Notes: generated by a model from the sequence alone, not told the origin. A stretch of DNA of 64,000 nucleotides from Streptomyces xantholiticus (GCF_014651015.1 NZ_BMWB01000020.1:62001-126000), one strand, 5' to 3'. Positions 56,605 through 64,000 are shown, counted from the stretch's first letter. Made by a program: numbers and translations.

Positions 56605-56665
56605 ACTTTCGCGGAATTTGAGGTTCCGATTGCGCTGGGCCACTTTCACGGAATCTACAATTCCG
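56605..56665. promoter_or_regulatory. Paired CGGAA-N7-TTCCG dyads
   Basis: Two 24-nt direct repeats (56605-56628 and 56642-56665) both read ACTTTC-R-CGGAAT...TTCCG. Each contains the inverted repeat CGGAA-N7-TTCCG; centres are 37 bp apart. They lie 71-131 nt upstream of the ABC ATPase start. Paired dyads suggest a cooperative regulator binding here. Confidence 0.6.
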
Positions 56666-56735
56666 TGCCTCGCCTCGCGCTGTTCGCGCATGAAAGGATC
56701 GAACCGCCCCTACCTATTGATTCGAGGAAGGATGC

Positions 56736-57668
56736 ATGACTCCAGAGGAAAGCAGTCATATTCATGCCGAGGGCGTATGGCGCCGATACGGGCGGGGGAA
56801 GAACGCGTTCGACGCCGTACGCGGAGTCAGCTTCACCGTCCGGCCCGGGCAGCTGTTCGCTCTCCTCGGAACCAACGGCGCCGGCAAGACCTCCACCGTC
56901 GAACTCCTCGAGGGCCTCGCCGCCCCGCACCGCGGACGCATCCGTCTGTTCGGAGGACTCGACCCGGTCGCCGACCGCGGCCGTATCCGGCCCCGCACCG
57001 GGGTGATGCTGCAGGAGGGCGGCTTCATATCCCATCTGACGGTGGCGGAAAGCGTGGAGATGTGGACCCGGCTCACCTCCCGGTCCCGCCCCGTCGCCGA
57101 GGCCGTCGAACTCGCCGGGCTGCCCCACCGCGCCGACGTGATGGTGCAGAACCTCTCGGGCGGCGAGAGGCGCCGTCTCGACCTGGCCGTCGCCACTCTG
57201 TCGCGGCCCGACGTGCTGTTCCTCGACGAGCCGACGGCCGGCATGGACGCCGAGGGCCGCCACGCGACCTGGCGGCTCGTCAGGAGCCTCCAGGAACAGG
57301 GCACGACGATCCTGCTGACCACGCACTACCTGGAAGAGGCCGAGTCCCTCGCGGACGAGTTGGCGATCATGCACAGGGGACGGATCGCCGTCTCCGGCAC
57401 CGTCTCGGAGATCGTCGCCGGCCACTCGTCGACGTTGTCGTTCGGTCTGCCTGACAAGTGGACCGTCCACGATCTGCCTGTCAGCGGCAGGGTGGAGCAG
57501 CGGGGCGGACGGGTGACCGTCACGACCGGGCAGTTGCAGCAGGACGCCGGCCGGCTCCTCGCCTGGGCCGAGCGCCATGACGTGACGCTGGACCGGTTCA
57601 CCGCGCGGCCGGCCTCCCTCGAAGAGGCCTTCATCAGCATCGCGAGCCAGGAAGGGACTGCGGAGTGA
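56736..57668 (+). CDS. ABC transporter ATP-binding protein divergent from the linaridin-like operon
   Basis: 310 residues. Walker A 'GTNGAGKTS', Q-loop 'MLQEGGFISHLTVAES', signature 'NLSGGERRR', Walker B 'VLFLDEPTAGMD', H-loop 'LLTTHYLEEAESLADE'. The C-terminal extension ends 'RPASLEEAFISIASQEG', like drug and lantibiotic-immunity ATPases. GAGGAAGG precedes the ATG. With the next gene it could pump out the peptide or protect the producer. Confidence 0.93.
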   Translation: MTPEESSHIHAEGVWRRYGRGKNAFDAVRGVSFTVRPGQLFALLGTNGAGKTSTVELLEGLAAPHRGRIRLFGGLDPVADRGRIRPRTGVMLQEGGFISHLTVAESVEMWTRLTSRSRPVAEAVELAGLPHRADVMVQNLSGGERRRLDLAVATLSRPDVLFLDEPTAGMDAEGRHATWRLVRSLQEQGTTILLTTHYLEEAESLADELAIMHRGRIAVSGTVSEIVAGHSSTLSFGLPDKWTVHDLPVSGRVEQRGGRVTVTTGQLQQDAGRLLAWAERHDVTLDRFTARPASLEEAFISIASQEGTAE

Positions 57669-58429
57669 ACGGTCTGGCCATGCGGCACATGAAGGCCTTG
57701 TTCCGTATCGAGTGGAAGTTGTTCAACCGGATCAAGGCGAACTACATCTTCGTGCTGTTCGTGCCGTTGATGCTCCTGGTGTCGATGCGGTTCGTGCAGG
57801 ACCAGATGGAGCTCGACAAGCACGGCCTGAACCCGGGCCCGCTGATGGTGTCGACCGCCGTCGGCATTCTGTTGATCTTCTCCCTGTACTCGTCCGTCAC
57901 CGGACTGTACGTGGCGCGCAGAGAGGAGCTCGTGCTCAAGCGGCTGCGTACGGGAGAGGTGTCCGACCCGGTGATCCTCGCCGGCGGCGCGTCGATGTAC
58001 ATCGCGATCGCCGTGGTGCAGATCGTGTCGGTCGCGGTCGTGCTGTCGGTGATGTTCGGTGTGGCACCCCGGCAACCGCTGGCCGCGGTCGCCGGGTTGC
58101 TCACGGGAGTGGTGCTGATGACGGCAATGGCGGCCGCGACGGCCGCACTGTGCCGCACCGTCGAGTCCGTGTTGGTCGCCACGCTCCCGGCCATCTTCGT
58201 CCTGCCGATGATCTCCGGGATCTACATCCCCCGCGAGGTGTTGCCCGAGGCACTCGGCGACGCGTTGTTGTTCGCGCCGCTGTCCCCGACGGTCGATCTG
58301 GTGCGCTCCGGGTGGACCGGCGAGCTGACAGCGGCCGGCGCGTCGATCAGAGGACTGCTGGCGATCGCGTGGACGGCTCTCTTCGCGTGGCTCGCGGCCC
58401 GCAGATTCCGCTGGGAGCCCCGCACCTGA
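57665..58429 (+). CDS. ABC-2 type permease divergent from the linaridin-like operon
   Basis: 254 residues with six predicted helices ('NYIFVLFVPLMLLVSMRFV', 'GPLMVSTAVGILLIFSLYSSVTGLYV', 'ILAGGASMYIAIAVVQIVSVAVVLSVMFGV', 'ALLTGV'-like segments, 'LVATLPAIFVLPMISGIYIP', 'GLLAIAWTALFAWLAARRF'). 'YVARREELVLKRLRTGEVSDPVILAG' is the conserved ABC-2 coupling region. GTG overlaps the ATPase stop by 4 nt. Confidence 0.92.
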   Translation: MNGLAMRHMKALFRIEWKLFNRIKANYIFVLFVPLMLLVSMRFVQDQMELDKHGLNPGPLMVSTAVGILLIFSLYSSVTGLYVARREELVLKRLRTGEVSDPVILAGGASMYIAIAVVQIVSVAVVLSVMFGVAPRQPLAAVAGLLTGVVLMTAMAAATAALCRTVESVLVATLPAIFVLPMISGIYIPREVLPEALGDALLFAPLSPTVDLVRSGWTGELTAAGASIRGLLAIAWTALFAWLAARRFRWEPRT

Positions 58430-58752
58430 CGCCGGCGGTCGTCACGAAGCGGCACTGCAACCGGACAGGGCGGCGGCCTCGACTGCGTCGCCCGCCGTAC
58501 CCCGCCCCGGCGGCTGAATCGTTGATCCATGCGGCCATGGACGGGAGGTAACGCTCCAGGGCTGGGGCACGCGGGACCGGAGGTGGGTTCGCGGCCGGTC
58601 CGGTGGACGGTCGTACGACCTGGACGTGCGTGTCGTTCGGCGAACGGGTTGCGAACCGTGCACGGCAGCTGATGTCGGACGGCCGGCAACGGGGTCGGGA
58701 GCCGCGGCCCTGCGCGCCATCGGCTCCGTCGACGACGGGGGCGGTTGTCGGC
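58430..58752. other. Convergent intergenic region, nothing recognised
   Basis: About 320 nt between the permease and the SpoIIE-type phosphatase stops. Short open frames occur on both strands but have no ribosome binding sites or recognisable motifs, and no long hairpin was noticed. Confidence 0.4.
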
Positions 58753-59994
58753 CTACTCCAGGACGGCGAGGTGGTCGGCGGCGCCCCCGCGCCACTCGAT
58801 CAGGAAGAGGGTCGCGTCGTCACTGGTGCTCCCGCCCCGTTCCTCCTTCAGCGTGTGGGAGAGCGAGCGCACCACTGCCCGCACTCCCTCCTCTGCGTGC
58901 TCGATGCGGTTGACCCAGTGGATGAGTTGTTCCACGCCGAACTGCTCCTCGCCGGCTTCGTGCTCCTCGATCAGGCCGTCCGTGAAGCACAGCACCCGGT
59001 CGCCGCGTTGGAGTGTCTGCTCGCTGACCTGGGGCTCTTCACCTCCGAATCCGACGGGAAAAGTGGTCGGGCTCTCCAGCCGCCGGATGACCCGGTGTTT
59101 GCGGATCATCAGCGGTGCGGGGTGCCCCGCGTTGACCCACTGCAGGTGGCCCGTTGTGATGTTCAGACGCATCATCTGCGCGGTGACGAAGTGTTCGGGC
59201 CCGAACTGGTCGGCGATGGCCCGATCCATGAACGTGTAGATCTCGGCCAGGTCGATACCGGCACGTCTGGAATGCCGGTAAGCGCCGATGGCGACGGTGG
59301 CCATCGTGGCGGCGTTCAGGCCGTGGCCCATCGCATCAATCACGGCCACGTGCAGGATGTCGTCGTTGAGCGCGTAGTCGAAGCTGTCGCCGGCGACGTG
59401 GTAGGCGGGCTCCAGGATTCCGGCCACCGCGACCTGCGGCACGGACATCGCCAGCGGCGGAAGCAGAGACCATTGGATCTCCGCGGCCACGCTCATGGGT
59501 TCACGGCGCCGGGTGAGGAAGAACTGGTCGGTGTAGCTGTGCTTGGTGACCAGCATGTCGGCGATCAGTCCGGCGAGCCTGCGCAGCAGGCGCCGGTCGT
59601 CGTCATCGACGGTCTCCATGGTGACGGCCAGCACTCCCACCTGGTCGCTGCCGTCCAGCAACGGCAGATACATCCGGATGCCGTCGGCCTGCGGTACCTC
59701 GACAGGGATCGCACGCAGGAAGGCGGTGCCGGCGTGGGAGTCACCGATCGGCTCGGGCTCGCTGACGGCCAGCCGCCTACCCGGCAGCGGCACCAGCAGC
59801 AGCTGTGCATAGTCCTGCAGGAGGATCGAGATGTCCCGGCCACCGACCCGGGCCACCTCTTCCGCGATCAGCGGGGCGATCAGCTGCGGCGGCATCTCGT
59901 GTGCCCGGTCCAGCAGCACCCCCAGCAGCCGCTCACCGAACCCCTCCGACCGGTCCACCGAGTCCTTGCCAGGCTGCCGATCACCCTCCGCCAT
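58753..59994 (-). CDS. GAF-SpoIIE (PP2C-type) serine phosphatase
   Basis: 413 residues. A GAF-like sensor (about 30-165, 'ERLLGVLLDRAHEMPPQLIAPLIAEEVARVGGRDISILLQDY') precedes a SpoIIE/PP2C phosphatase ('EIQWSLLPPLAMSVPQVAVAGILEPAYHVAGDSFDYAL', 'VAVIDAMGHGLNAATMATVA', 'NAGHPAPLMIRKH', 'VLCFTDGLIEEHEAG', 'SDDATLFLIEW'). Aspartates for two metals are kept. Such proteins dephosphorylate anti-sigma antagonists in Streptomyces stress and development circuits. No partner kinase is adjacent. Confidence 0.93.
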   Translation of the reverse strand: MAEGDRQPGKDSVDRSEGFGERLLGVLLDRAHEMPPQLIAPLIAEEVARVGGRDISILLQDYAQLLLVPLPGRRLAVSEPEPIGDSHAGTAFLRAIPVEVPQADGIRMYLPLLDGSDQVGVLAVTMETVDDDDRRLLRRLAGLIADMLVTKHSYTDQFFLTRRREPMSVAAEIQWSLLPPLAMSVPQVAVAGILEPAYHVAGDSFDYALNDDILHVAVIDAMGHGLNAATMATVAIGAYRHSRRAGIDLAEIYTFMDRAIADQFGPEHFVTAQMMRLNITTGHLQWVNAGHPAPLMIRKHRVIRRLESPTTFPVGFGGEEPQVSEQTLQRGDRVLCFTDGLIEEHEAGEEQFGVEQLIHWVNRIEHAEEGVRAVVRSLSHTLKEERGGSTSDDATLFLIEWRGGAADHLAVLE

Positions 59995-60312
59995 AACCGT
60001 GCCCTTTCACCTCGCCGGCCTGGTTTCGTTTCACCTGTCGAGTCAGCGGTCTCCAACGAGTGGGTCACAGGGCGCAGTGGTGCTTGGCTTCGATGCATCG
60101 CTCGGCCGCCATACGCGCGAGGATCGGCTTGTTCCCTGCCGTCGCGCCGACCGTGCGCAACGACCCCGGCGTATACACACCGGGGTCGCCCTTCCGGGCG
60201 GTTGCACGTGAGAGTGCACCGACCCGTTCACCATGCTATGCCTGTGCCGCTTATCCGGCATGAGGAACTTTTTGTGCATTGCGGTCCTTGATCGGAAAGG
60301 CTCAGCGCCGCG
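59995..60312. other. Intergenic region upstream of the phosphatase gene
   Basis: About 320 nt, less GC-rich near 60230-60300. ATGCC (60237-60241 area) and GGCAT (60258-60263 area) form a short dyad. A 78-codon minus-strand open frame (60043-60279) has no convincing features. Probably the phosphatase promoter. Confidence 0.35.
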
Positions 60313-60585
60313 TCAGCGGGGTTCCTCCTCTTCGGCCTCCATGAACCGGATTCCCTGATGCGTCAGCGTGACCATCGCAGGTGTATTTCCCCGTGCCCAG
60401 TCGACCGTGATGAGCCCCTCGCCCGCCAGATACGTGCAGGCCGCGGCCAGATCCTGCTCGGGCATGTGGAGGTCGTCGCGCAGTTTCGCCCCGGCGACGC
60501 CAAGGAGGCGATTGCCTTCCGTGGCCTCGTACAGGGTCCTCATGATCGCTTCGCGGTAGTTCTTCCGCTCGTGGAGTGTTGCCAT
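60313..60585 (-). CDS. Small winged-helix-like protein, paralogue B
   Basis: 90 residues: 'MATLHERKNYREAIMRTLYEATEGNRLLGVAGAKLRDDLHMPEQDLAAACTYLAGEGLITVDWARGNTPAMVTLTHQGIRFMEAEEEEPR'. Paralogue of the protein at 42405-42674. Last gene of a five-gene minus-strand run beginning with DUF5994. The function is unknown; the fold looks like a winged helix with 'T-Y-L-x-x-E-G' before the wing. Confidence 0.8.
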   Translation of the reverse strand: MATLHERKNYREAIMRTLYEATEGNRLLGVAGAKLRDDLHMPEQDLAAACTYLAGEGLITVDWARGNTPAMVTLTHQGIRFMEAEEEEPR

Positions 60586-60629
60586 GATTGCCGTCCACTC
60601 GGGCCGGGCACCGGCCGAGGGCCCTTGCC

Positions 60630-60905
60630 TCAGACTTCGTCCGTCTGTGTGCGGTCCTGATCGGAGGACCGACTGGCTGCCAGCCAGGGCCGCGCCAGCC
60701 GTGGTGTGTGCGTGGTGTCCACAGTCAGGTGGAGGCGGGTTCCGCCTTCGCTGCCGGCGGGGTAGCTGCGCTGTTCGGTGGCGGCGAAGCAATGACGAAG
60801 TACCTCTGCGACCCGACGGGCGGTCTCGGGGGACGCCGCGACGATACGCACCTCTGCGCGCCCGTCCGCAGGTGGTTCCGGTGGCTTCATGGTGGCCTCG
60901 TTCAT
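60630..60905 (-). CDS. Small hypothetical protein with 'EVRIVAASPETARRVAEVL' motif
   Basis: 91 residues. 'GRAEVRIVAASPETARRVAEVLRHCFAATEQRSYPAGSEGGTRLHLTVDTTHTPR' suggests a beta-alpha-beta fold, strand-helix-strand. The ATG at 60905 overlaps the stop of a tiny upstream frame (TGATG); a second Met at codon 6 has GAGG 5 nt upstream and could be used instead. A truncated copy lies at 42720-42822. Confidence 0.7.
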   Translation of the reverse strand: MNEATMKPPEPPADGRAEVRIVAASPETARRVAEVLRHCFAATEQRSYPAGSEGGTRLHLTVDTTHTPRLARPWLAASRSSDQDRTQTDEV

Positions 60906-60979
60906 CAGGTCGACGTGCCGGTGGGCGGGCGCTGCAGCGCCACACCCATCGCCCCGGTCAGGAGAAGGTCATGCGTCAT
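60905..60979 (-). CDS. Possible 24-residue coupled small protein
   Basis: 'MTHDLLLTGAMGVALQRPPTGTST' from ATG 60979, with GAGAGGGGG 6 nt upstream. It overlaps the end of the single-helix protein gene by 11 nt and the start of the next gene by 1 nt. It could be a real small protein or a frame used to couple translation. Confidence 0.4.
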   Translation of the reverse strand: MTHDLLLTGAMGVALQRPPTGTST

Positions 60980-61220
60980 CCGCGGCCCCCTCTCGGTCTT
61001 CCCTGTGAGCAGAGGCGACGGGGCGAGCGGGGACGACGGGCGATCCGGCGTGCTCTGCCCGCTGTCGGCTCTTCCGGCCCCGCCGACCGATTCCAGGCAA
61101 GGCATCGCCGTAGTGGAATGCCGCGATCCGCTCGTGGTGCTGGCCGTTGAGCAGATGGATCAACAGCACTCCTATGGTGATCATCGCGAAGATCACGGAC
61201 AGGGTGATGGCGGTCTCCAT
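60969..61220 (-). CDS. Small single-helix membrane protein
   Basis: 83 residues. One helix at the N-terminus ('AITLSVIFAMITIGVLLIHLLNG') followed by a basic cytoplasmic tail ('HHERIAAFHYGDALPGIGRRGRKSRQRAEH'). GGGAGGTGAGG lies upstream of the ATG. It follows the DUF5994 gene by 4 nt, so it is in the same operon. Unknown function. Confidence 0.65.
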   Translation of the reverse strand: METAITLSVIFAMITIGVLLIHLLNGQHHERIAAFHYGDALPGIGRRGRKSRQRAEHAGSPVVPARPVASAHREDREGAADDA

Positions 61221-61224
61221 GTCC

Positions 61225-61794
61225 TCACCTCCCTCGGACCGAGCTCATGGGCCCGGTCGGATTGGGCTGCTCGCCCGCCGCTGAAGCGTGCCCGCCGTCG
61301 GTCTCCCACTCCACTTCCCGGGCCAGGGCGTCCCTGGCATCACGGGCGATGTCCTCGCTCGCCATCAGACCGCTGGCGGCGGCGAGCCCGCCCGCGGCGG
61401 CCGCGGCGGCCATCAGCCGGCCGGCGGCAGCCTCACCGGTCTCCGGCGGGATCACCAGCAGATCCCAGCGGCCTGCGGTGTAGGAAAGAAGGATCAGCTT
61501 GTGCGGGTCCTGCTCGTCGGTGAACCAGCCCACGTGCACCGTGTGCCCGGCCACGGCCACCTTGCGCGGGATCACGGGCCAGTGGGTCGGGTTCACCGTC
61601 ACACGCGTGATCCGGCCCCAGCACGCGTCCAGCACCTCGACAAGGGAGGGGAGTTCACGGGAAAGATCGCGGGAGCGAGGCCACCAGGCACCGTCCAGCA
61701 GACCTGGAACCGACCCCGCCGGGGTCAGTGACAGGCGTGCCGGTGGCGAGGCCACGCGCCCACTGATGGTCATACGGTCGATGATCGCGGTCAT
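61225..61794 (-). CDS. DUF5994 family protein (minus-strand copy)
   Basis: 189 residues. 'ARLSLTPAGSVPGLLDGAWWPRSRDLSRELPSLVEVLDACWGRITRVTVNPTHW' and 'ILLSYTAGRWDLLVIPPETGEAAAGRLMAAAAAAGG' define DUF5994, a Streptomyces-rich family without known function. No signal peptide or membrane helix. It heads the five-gene minus-strand run, and a 5' remnant of a duplicate lies at 42.8-42.9 kb. Confidence 0.88.
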   Translation of the reverse strand: MTAIIDRMTISGRVASPPARLSLTPAGSVPGLLDGAWWPRSRDLSRELPSLVEVLDACWGRITRVTVNPTHWPVIPRKVAVAGHTVHVGWFTDEQDPHKLILLSYTAGRWDLLVIPPETGEAAAGRLMAAAAAAGGLAAASGLMASEDIARDARDALAREVEWETDGGHASAAGEQPNPTGPMSSVRGR

Positions 61795-61908
61795 GGCGCG
61801 GACCTGTCCCCGGGCGCATCGTCACAGTCCCGGTGTTGCTGCTCGCCGAGAACGACACCCGCGTGGGAGCCGGTGTGCGAAGTACTCCCGGTGTCTCCAA
61901 TGTACTCC
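61795..61908. repeat. Duplicated upstream DNA, copy at the intact locus
   Basis: Promoter-side DNA of the DUF5994 gene, aligning with 42915-43028 over about 115 nt. Confidence 0.6.
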
Positions 61909-62096
61909 GGGCACGATCCGGTGAACCCGCGTGTGACCAGCGACTTCCATGGGAACCCACTTTTGGATCCGCGGCCCGCAGCCCTCAGGCGAACGCGGAC
62001 GTCGGCTGACGGAGTACGGTGAAATCGGCAGCCCCCGGACGCCATCCCAGGCGATCAACGAAGGCATACCGACCCCCGCAGACGGGTGAGCACACC

Positions 62097-62621
62097 ATGT
62101 CCGACGCCGACACCCCGCGTGAAACGAAGCTCTTGCCGGACTCGATCCACGAGGCCGTGAAACCTGGAACAGCACTTCTGCGGCTGGAGACGACACATGT
62201 CCGGGAGGGAATCCTCGACGGCGCATGGTGGCCGCGTTCCCGCGACATCGGCGCCGAATTGCCCAGCCTGATCTCCGCGCTGACCGAGCATCTCGGACCT
62301 GTCACCCGCGTCGGCCTCGACTCCAGTGCCTGGGAAGAACTACCGACACGACTGATCATCGACGACCGCGTCGTGCACATCGACTCCTTCCCGGTCGGTG
62401 ACGACACCGTCCTCATCACCCGAGGCGATCGGGACCACTTCTCACTGCTGGTGATACCGCCTCACGCGACACCCGACGCGGCACGCGCGGCGATGGCCCG
62501 GGCCGTCGTCGCCGACAGTGCCACGGCCGAGCAGATCCTCATCGACACCGGCACCGGCCGGACACACCCGGTCGCCACGGAGGATCCCCGGACAGGCAAG
62601 GAACGCAGCGATATGAGGTGA
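62097..62621 (+). CDS. DUF5994 family protein (plus-strand copy)
   Basis: 174 residues. 'ILDGAWWPRSRDIGAELPSLISALTEHLGPVTRVGLDSSAWEELPTRLIIDDRVVHI' and 'DHFSLLVIPPHATPDAARAAMARAVV' match the divergent DUF5994 protein. The two are alike only over the core and differ at both ends, so the split is not recent. GGGTGAG precedes the ATG. Confidence 0.88.
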   Translation: MSDADTPRETKLLPDSIHEAVKPGTALLRLETTHVREGILDGAWWPRSRDIGAELPSLISALTEHLGPVTRVGLDSSAWEELPTRLIIDDRVVHIDSFPVGDDTVLITRGDRDHFSLLVIPPHATPDAARAAMARAVVADSATAEQILIDTGTGRTHPVATEDPRTGKERSDMR

Positions 62622-62800
62622 TGCAGATGGTTGTCTTTCTCCTGCTGATCATCGTGGCGATCGTGCTGGGCCTCATCGGAGCGGTGGTCGAGGGGCTGTT
62701 CTACCTGCTCATCATCGGCGTGATGGTGCTCGTTGCCGACCTGGTCCTCCTCCGTATACGCGTGGGCCGCCGGCAGGCACCGAAACGCCGCCTCCGGTAA
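62618..62800 (+). CDS. Small two-helix membrane protein
   Basis: 60 residues from GTG 62618 (ATG codons at 62621 and 62627 are alternatives; GAGGTG fits the latter). Two helices ('VVFLLLIIVAIVLGLIGAVVEGLFYLLIIGVMVLVADLVLL') precede a basic tail. It overlaps the DUF5994 stop and is translationally coupled. The hydrophobic part is typical of GlsB/YeaQ-like or hydrophobic-tail peptides, but no family is certain. Confidence 0.6.
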   Translation: MMQMVVFLLLIIVAIVLGLIGAVVEGLFYLLIIGVMVLVADLVLLRIRVGRRQAPKRRLR

Positions 62801-62954
62801 CCGGTGGCTGATGCTCCACGACAGGGCGGCGAAAGATCCCGCATCTGGACCGCCTGCGGTGCCCAGGTCATGGACCAGGTCATGAATGGAGGGCTGGTGC
62901 CGGGCTCGCATGGTGGCCGAGGGGGAGCTGAGCGGTCCGCTTCCCCGTCGTCGA

Positions 62955-63010
62955 GCGGGTGACGGTGACTCGAACCCGCGCTCCGAGCCTCGGAATAACA
63001 AGGTCGTCAC
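62955..63010 (-). other. Possible tRNA remnant
   Basis: On the minus strand CTTGTTATTCCGAGG is followed by GCGCGGGTTCGAGTCACC. GGTTCGAGTC is the T-loop core and CCTTG/CGAGG could be an anticodon stem, but the T-stem cannot pair properly and no acceptor stem or CCA fits. At best a degraded tRNA 3' part; the rest of 62801-63138 shows no gene. Confidence 0.3.
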
Positions 63011-63138
63011 GGATCGTCCGCGGCCGCTGGTCTGCGCATAGGCTCCACACAGCTTGCGGCTGTCACTGCGCTTGAGTTGTCGGCGAACCAATCCCCACGG
63101 CCTCACCACCCGTGACGTGAGGTGTCGTTAGAGGTAAC

Positions 63139-64000
63139 GTGCGCCGTACACTTTTCAGCCTGCTGGCCGATATGCAACCAGGGACTGTGATGCAGGAACG
63201 TTTGATGTTGCCCGCTCATGCCCACCAGGAGACGGTGTCCGCCTACCCCCAGGCGTGGCATGTCCCTGACACCATGGGTGGGCGCGGCAAGGCAGTTGAG
63301 CGCCACATGGTGCTTCTCGCGGTGTTGCCTGCCGTGCTGGTCACGATCACCGGAGCCGCAGCCGCTGCTCTCCTGTTCACCGCAGGCGTGGGCCACGTCG
63401 ACAAGAGCGCCTTCTGGGGTCTGTTCAATGGCACGCTGCTGCTGGTCTGCATGATCCTCGCGGGCGCAGCGTTCATCGCCGCCGGTCAGGCGCGCGCCGT
63501 GGCACGCCGCCATATCGAGTTGAGCTCTTTCGCCGCACGCAGCCAGGCCGAACTGGCTGAACTGCGACGTCAGATGGAGCGCGGCCAACAGCTGACAGAA
63601 AATGAGCGGCATCAGCCGGGGCGGTTGCCCGAGCGGACGGGTGAGGCGCTGGATCGGCTGGGGCAAGGGACCGCATCCGCCCAGCGCGTCGCCGAGGCGA
63701 ATGCGGTGGTGCCCGGGGCACGGAAGCGTGGCGACGAGCACTTCGAGGTCTTCGCCAATCTGGCCCGAAGGCTGGAGTCTCTCGTGCACCGCGAGATCGG
63801 TCTGCTGGACGACCTGGAGAACGAGGTCGAGAATCCTGACCTGCTCAAGGGCTTGTTCCATGTGGACCACCTGGCCACCCGTATCCGGCGATACGCCGAG
63901 AACCTGGCCGTGCTCGGCGGCGACGTCTCCTATCGCCAGTGGACCCGACCGGTCAGCATGGCCGATGTGATGCGTTCCGCGGCGGCCGAGATCGAGCAGT
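63139..64000 (+). CDS. Sensor histidine kinase, N-terminal part (runs off the window)
   Basis: The frame is open to the last base; 287 codons are visible. Two membrane helices ('MVLLAVLPAVLVTITGAAAAALLF' and 'LFNGTLLLVCMILAGAAFIAAG') with a very short loop precede a coiled coil and the phosphoacceptor region 'LKGLFHVDHLATRIRRYAENLAVLGG', as in Streptomyces nitrate-sensor-like kinases. The His of H-V-D-H-L-A-T-R is the likely phosphorylation site. GTG 63139 has AGAGG 4 nt upstream; ATG 63172 is an alternative. The ATPase domain lies outside the window. Confidence 0.8.
   Translation, partial: MRRTLFSLLADMQPGTVMQERLMLPAHAHQETVSAYPQAWHVPDTMGGRGKAVERHMVLLAVLPAVLVTITGAAAAALLFTAGVGHVDKSAFWGLFNGTLLLVCMILAGAAFIAAGQARAVARRHIELSSFAARSQAELAELRRQMERGQQLTENERHQPGRLPERTGEALDRLGQGTASAQRVAEANAVVPGARKRGDEHFEVFANLARRLESLVHREIGLLDDLENEVENPDLLKGLFHVDHLATRIRRYAENLAVLGGDVSYRQWTRPVSMADVMRSAAAEIEQ

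Noticed and set aside
60043..60279. 78-codon minus-strand frame upstream of the SpoIIE-type gene region
   Set aside because: Basic, Cys/Arg-rich translation with no start signal or homology; likely promoter region.
63103..63870. 255-codon minus-strand frame at the right end
   Set aside because: Antisense to the histidine kinase, whose membrane helices and H-box are clear on the plus strand.

Overview
The window is high-GC actinobacterial DNA, most likely a Streptomyces chromosome. The evidence is strong third-position GC bias, GTG/TTG starts, leaderless promoters, PHO-box-type repeats and many Streptomyces-typical families (DUF574 methyltransferase, DUF2630, DUF5994, SpoIIE phosphatase, linaridin genes). 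No insertion sequence, transposase, integrase, rRNA or CRISPR array was seen.

Positions 1-30 kb are mostly housekeeping. They hold a pirin fragment, an AI-2E-type permease, aspS and metG facing each other across a terminator, a TerF-like von Willebrand protein, phoX behind a PHO box, an APC permease, an S4 RNA-binding protein, a FUSC-type membrane protein, an endonuclease/phosphatase-fold membrane enzyme, a DrrAB-type ABC exporter, a MerR-PP2C fusion, a universal stress protein, a two-component flavin monooxygenase (CE1758/CE1759 type), an old-yellow-enzyme/FadH-like reductase, a lipoprotein, a PadR regulator, a DUF574 methyltransferase, a K+ channel and a DUF72 protein.

Positions 30-44 kb are accessory. 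They hold a membrane protein joining sigma-like, zinc-finger and ricin-lectin parts; a coupled cassette ending in a 1,580-residue RHS polymorphic toxin with a probable immunity gene; an orphan PstS-like lipoprotein; a decayed FAD monooxygenase; an arsR/flavoprotein divergon with duplicated operators; and a decayed copy of a gene block whose fuller version lies at 60-62 kb. Positions 44-48 kb hold a GvpU-like protein and a cold-shock group (CspA, DEAD-box helicase, CBS protein, SCO5918-like protein).

Positions 48-58.4 kb are the main find: a linaridin-like RiPP gene cluster. On the minus strand, three short precursor genes share a P-x-x-x-T-P leader/core junction but have different cores. They are followed by overlapping genes for an HTTM-like membrane protein, an alpha/beta hydrolase, an accessory protein, a methyltransferase, a small membrane peptide, an ABC exporter and a phytoene-desaturase-like oxidoreductase, then a secreted protein and a 57-residue protein, ending at a strong terminator. 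A divergent ABC-2 transporter may give export or self-protection. Hairpins follow two of the three precursor genes, and paired dyad repeats lie in the divergent promoter. One precursor gene (56220-56399) is only 59 codons.

Positions 58.7-64 kb hold a GAF-SpoIIE phosphatase, a chain of small coupled genes with DUF5994 proteins, a possible tRNA remnant and the start of a sensor histidine kinase that runs off the window.
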